A stretch of 36,052 nt of DNA. It comes from Gammaproteobacteria bacterium. GTDB lineage: Bacteria; Pseudomonadota; Gammaproteobacteria; Thiohalospirales; Thiohalospiraceae. A program made the position numbers and the translations under genes. Within the stretch, counting starts at the first letter, position 1; every line of letters starts with the position of its first letter. The DNA lies in assembly GCA_015491735.1 (NCBI GenBank), contig WFVH01000079.1:1-36052 (forward strand), read 5' to 3'. Below are positions 34,162 to 36,052 of the stretch, piece by piece. Below the pieces are notes generated by a model. The model saw only the letters and a list, made by a program, of their open reading frames with translations. It was not told the origin of the DNA and did no database searches.

Positions 34162-35349
34162 ATGCCCATCGTCAACATGAAGGATATGCTCCAGCATGCC
34201 TACCACCATGGCTATGCGATAGGGGCCTTCGATCTGGTAAGCCTGGATTTTCTGGAAGGGATAGTACTGGCTGCAGAGCGGGCCCGCGCCCCGGTAATCC
34301 TGAGCCTGGCCGAATCCCACTTCGAATATTTTGATTTCGAGACAATCATGCCTGCAGTCGAGGCAGCGGCAAAACGGGCCACCATACCGGTAGCCATCCA
34401 TCTGGATCACGGCGCCACACTCGACTCGGCCCGGCGCGCCATCAACCTCGGGTGTAACGGGGTCATGGTGGACGCCTCACAACTCCCCCTGCCCGACAAC
34501 ATCGAAGCCACCCGCAAGATCGTGGAGATGGCGAAGGGATGTGGGGTGCCGGTGGAGGGCGAGCTGGGATACGTTCCCGGTGTCGAAGGTGAGGATGCCG
34601 AACGCCACCCGGGAGAAATCAGCTACACCACACCGGCAGAGGCCAGGGCCTACGTGGAGCGCACCGGCGTGGATTTTCTTGCCGTCTCCATCGGTACGGT
34701 GCATGGCCGCATGAAGGGCAAGCCAAAACTGGATTTCCCGCGCCTGAAGCAGATCAATGAAACCCTGAATATCCCGCTGGTAATACACGGTGGCACCGGA
34801 CTATCCGATGATCAGTTTCGGCGACTGATTTCCAAAGGGGTAGCCAAGATCAACTACTACACCGCACTGTCAGACGCAGCCGCAACACAGATCAGGGAGA
34901 ACAGCAGGACGGAAACATCCTCCGGCTACACCGGCCTGGTGAAAGATGTCCGCGGCGCCATCGCTGCCGAGGTGGAACGCTGCATGCACCTGTGGGGAGC
35001 AGCGGGACGGGCAGCCGAAGTACTGGCCCAGTGTCAGCCCTGGCTGCCGGTGGAACATCTGATTATCTACAATGTCGAAGGGCTGGACAGAGCAGCAGCA
35101 GAGAAGATGATGGCCAAAGGCCGCGAGGTGCTCTCCGCCATTCCCGGAGTACGCGCAGTGTTTACCGGGGAGGCGGTGCAGGAGGATGCCAGGTATCGCT
35201 ATACCTGGCTGGTACGCTTCTGTCACCCGGATGTGATCGACAGCTACCGTGAACATCCAGACCATGTAGCTTTTGCCGACAACCTGTTCCGTCCGGTCGC
35301 CGGGGGACGGATCAGCATCGACTATCTGGCGGTGGAGTCCAAACAATGA
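34162..35349 (+). CDS. Class II fructose/sedoheptulose-bisphosphate aldolase with C-terminal Dabb-like domain
   Basis: A 395-residue protein. Residues 1 to about 290 are a class II zinc aldolase: HLDHG (His80, Asp82, His83), GELGYVPGVEGED, HGRMKG (His181) and IHGGTGL (His209), with INYYTALSDA for phosphate binding. It condenses DHAP with glyceraldehyde-3-phosphate or erythrose-4-phosphate in the Calvin cycle. Residues about 298-392 read as a Dabb (stress-responsive A/B barrel) domain: HLIIYNVEG, TWLVRF, SYREHPDHVAFADNLFRPV, ISIDYLAVE. That fusion is unusual for the family; the domain usually makes dimeric barrels. GAAAGGAAAA precedes the ATG. It overlaps cbbY by 4 bases (ATGA). Confidence 0.9.
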   Translation: MPIVNMKDMLQHAYHHGYAIGAFDLVSLDFLEGIVLAAERARAPVILSLAESHFEYFDFETIMPAVEAAAKRATIPVAIHLDHGATLDSARRAINLGCNGVMVDASQLPLPDNIEATRKIVEMAKGCGVPVEGELGYVPGVEGEDAERHPGEISYTTPAEARAYVERTGVDFLAVSIGTVHGRMKGKPKLDFPRLKQINETLNIPLVIHGGTGLSDDQFRRLISKGVAKINYYTALSDAAATQIRENSRTETSSGYTGLVKDVRGAIAAEVERCMHLWGAAGRAAEVLAQCQPWLPVEHLIIYNVEGLDRAAAEKMMAKGREVLSAIPGVRAVFTGEAVQEDARYRYTWLVRFCHPDVIDSYREHPDHVAFADNLFRPVAGGRISIDYLAVESKQ

Positions 35350-36052
35350 GTCTGCAGGCACTGATATTTGACGTGGACGGCACCCTTGCCGAAACCGAAG
35401 AGATCCATCGCAAAGCCTTCAACCAGGCATTTGCAGATGCCGGTCTGGAGTGGCGCTGGAGCCGCGAGCGCTACCGCGAACTGCTGGCCGTATCCGGCGG
35501 CAAGGAGCGCATCCGTCACCACCTGCTGGAAGCGGATCCAGCCCAGGCCGATCGCAGCGATCTCGATGAGTGGATTGCCGGCCTGCACAAAGCCAAAACC
35601 GCCCGCTATGCCGACATGATCGCTGCCGGCGAGATCGAACTGCGCCCCGGGGTAGAGCGCCTGATCCGCGAGGCCCGCGCAACCGGCCTGCGTCTGGCCA
35701 TCGCCACCACCACCAGCACCGCCAACATCATCGCCCTGTTCGATGCCACCTTGGGCCGGGAGGCGCTGGACTGGTTCGAGGTTATCGGCGCTGCTGAACA
35801 GGCGCCGGTGAAAAAGCCCGATCCCTCCGTCTACCACTGGGTACGGGAGCAGCTTGGGTTACACACCAGCGACTGCCTGGCAATAGAAGACACGCGCAAC
35901 GGAGTACGGGCCGCCACCGGCGCCGGGATCCCGGTACTGGTGACCCAGAGCTACTACAGCGAAGGGGAGGATTTCAGCGGTGCACTGGCGGTGTTGAGTG
36001 ATCTTGGCGAACCGGAACACCCTTGCCAGGTGCTGGCAGGTATCGACGACAA
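35346..36052 (+). CDS. cbbY: HAD-family phosphatase CbbY (3' partial)
   Basis: The open frame runs off the window end after 235 codons, a little short of the usual 250 or so. The HAD motif I is LIFDVDGTLAETEEIHRKAF, with cap helices following; motif II is LAIATTTST, motif III KKPDPSVY and motif IV AIEDTRNGVRAA. It is the operon phosphatase that removes xylulose-1,5-bisphosphate, a RuBisCO inhibitor, in the Calvin-cycle context. The ATG at 35346 overlaps the aldolase stop (ATGA), so translation is probably coupled. Confidence 0.93.
   Translation, partial: MSLQALIFDVDGTLAETEEIHRKAFNQAFADAGLEWRWSRERYRELLAVSGGKERIRHHLLEADPAQADRSDLDEWIAGLHKAKTARYADMIAAGEIELRPGVERLIREARATGLRLAIATTTSTANIIALFDATLGREALDWFEVIGAAEQAPVKKPDPSVYHWVREQLGLHTSDCLAIEDTRNGVRAATGAGIPVLVTQSYYSEGEDFSGALAVLSDLGEPEHPCQVLAGIDD

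Overview
The window looks like a chromosomal segment of a free-living or symbiotic sulfur-oxidising, autotrophic gammaproteobacterium. Supporting signs are a form II RuBisCO operon with the CbbQ/CbbO activase pair, a two-domain sulfurtransferase, a sulfide:quinone-reductase-like flavoprotein, the gammaproteobacterial order thrS-infC-rpmI-rplT-pheS-pheT-ihfA-merR, and a Fur-boxed iron(III) ABC importer. Base composition is moderately GC-rich. I cannot name the species from sequence alone.

Layout. (1) 1-5953: a rightward cell-envelope cluster. It holds a calcium-binding-type repeat protein with a C-terminal sorting signal, an OmpA-type protein, a small CPBP-family glutamic intramembrane protease that may process that signal, a membrane-anchored protein of unknown function, a beta-helix protein with a CFI-box C-terminus, and an outer-membrane barrel. 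(2) 6198-9498: an LPG-synthase-type membrane protein, then a sulfurtransferase and malic enzyme on the minus strand. (3) 9770-17727: tRNA-Val, the translation/IHF operon and tRNA-Pro. (4) 17968-20878: a sulfide:quinone-reductase-like flavoprotein and rubrerythrin, then ArfB and a SlyD-type isomerase on the minus strand. (5) 21223-26761: the fbpABC-type iron importer reading left from a Fur box, and a porin reading right. (6) 26888-28287: a small secreted repeat protein, a SEC-C/YkgJ-type cysteine cluster protein and tRNA-Leu. (7) 28495-29586: remains of two insertion sequences. (8) 29587-36052: cbbM-cbbQ-cbbO-aldolase-cbbY, the Calvin-cycle operon, cut by the window end.

The most striking non-genic signal is a family of five full-length 152-bp miniature elements (9536, 13120, 19183, 20918, 28343) plus two decayed relatives. 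Each full copy has 13-bp terminal inverted repeats (GTAACTATTCAGC) and an 8-bp target duplication, three of them perfect. They sit in intergenic DNA, next to or inside otherwise conserved operons. An 8-bp duplication and GTAA ends point to an IS66-type transposase acting in trans; no such transposase is in the window.

Other points: the operon aldolase carries a C-terminal Dabb-like domain; a 17-bp perfect stem with a GCAA loop lies between cbbM and cbbQ; infC lacks an AUG start; and the envelope cluster pairs a sorting signal with its likely protease. Functions are read from motifs and family knowledge; no database search was run.
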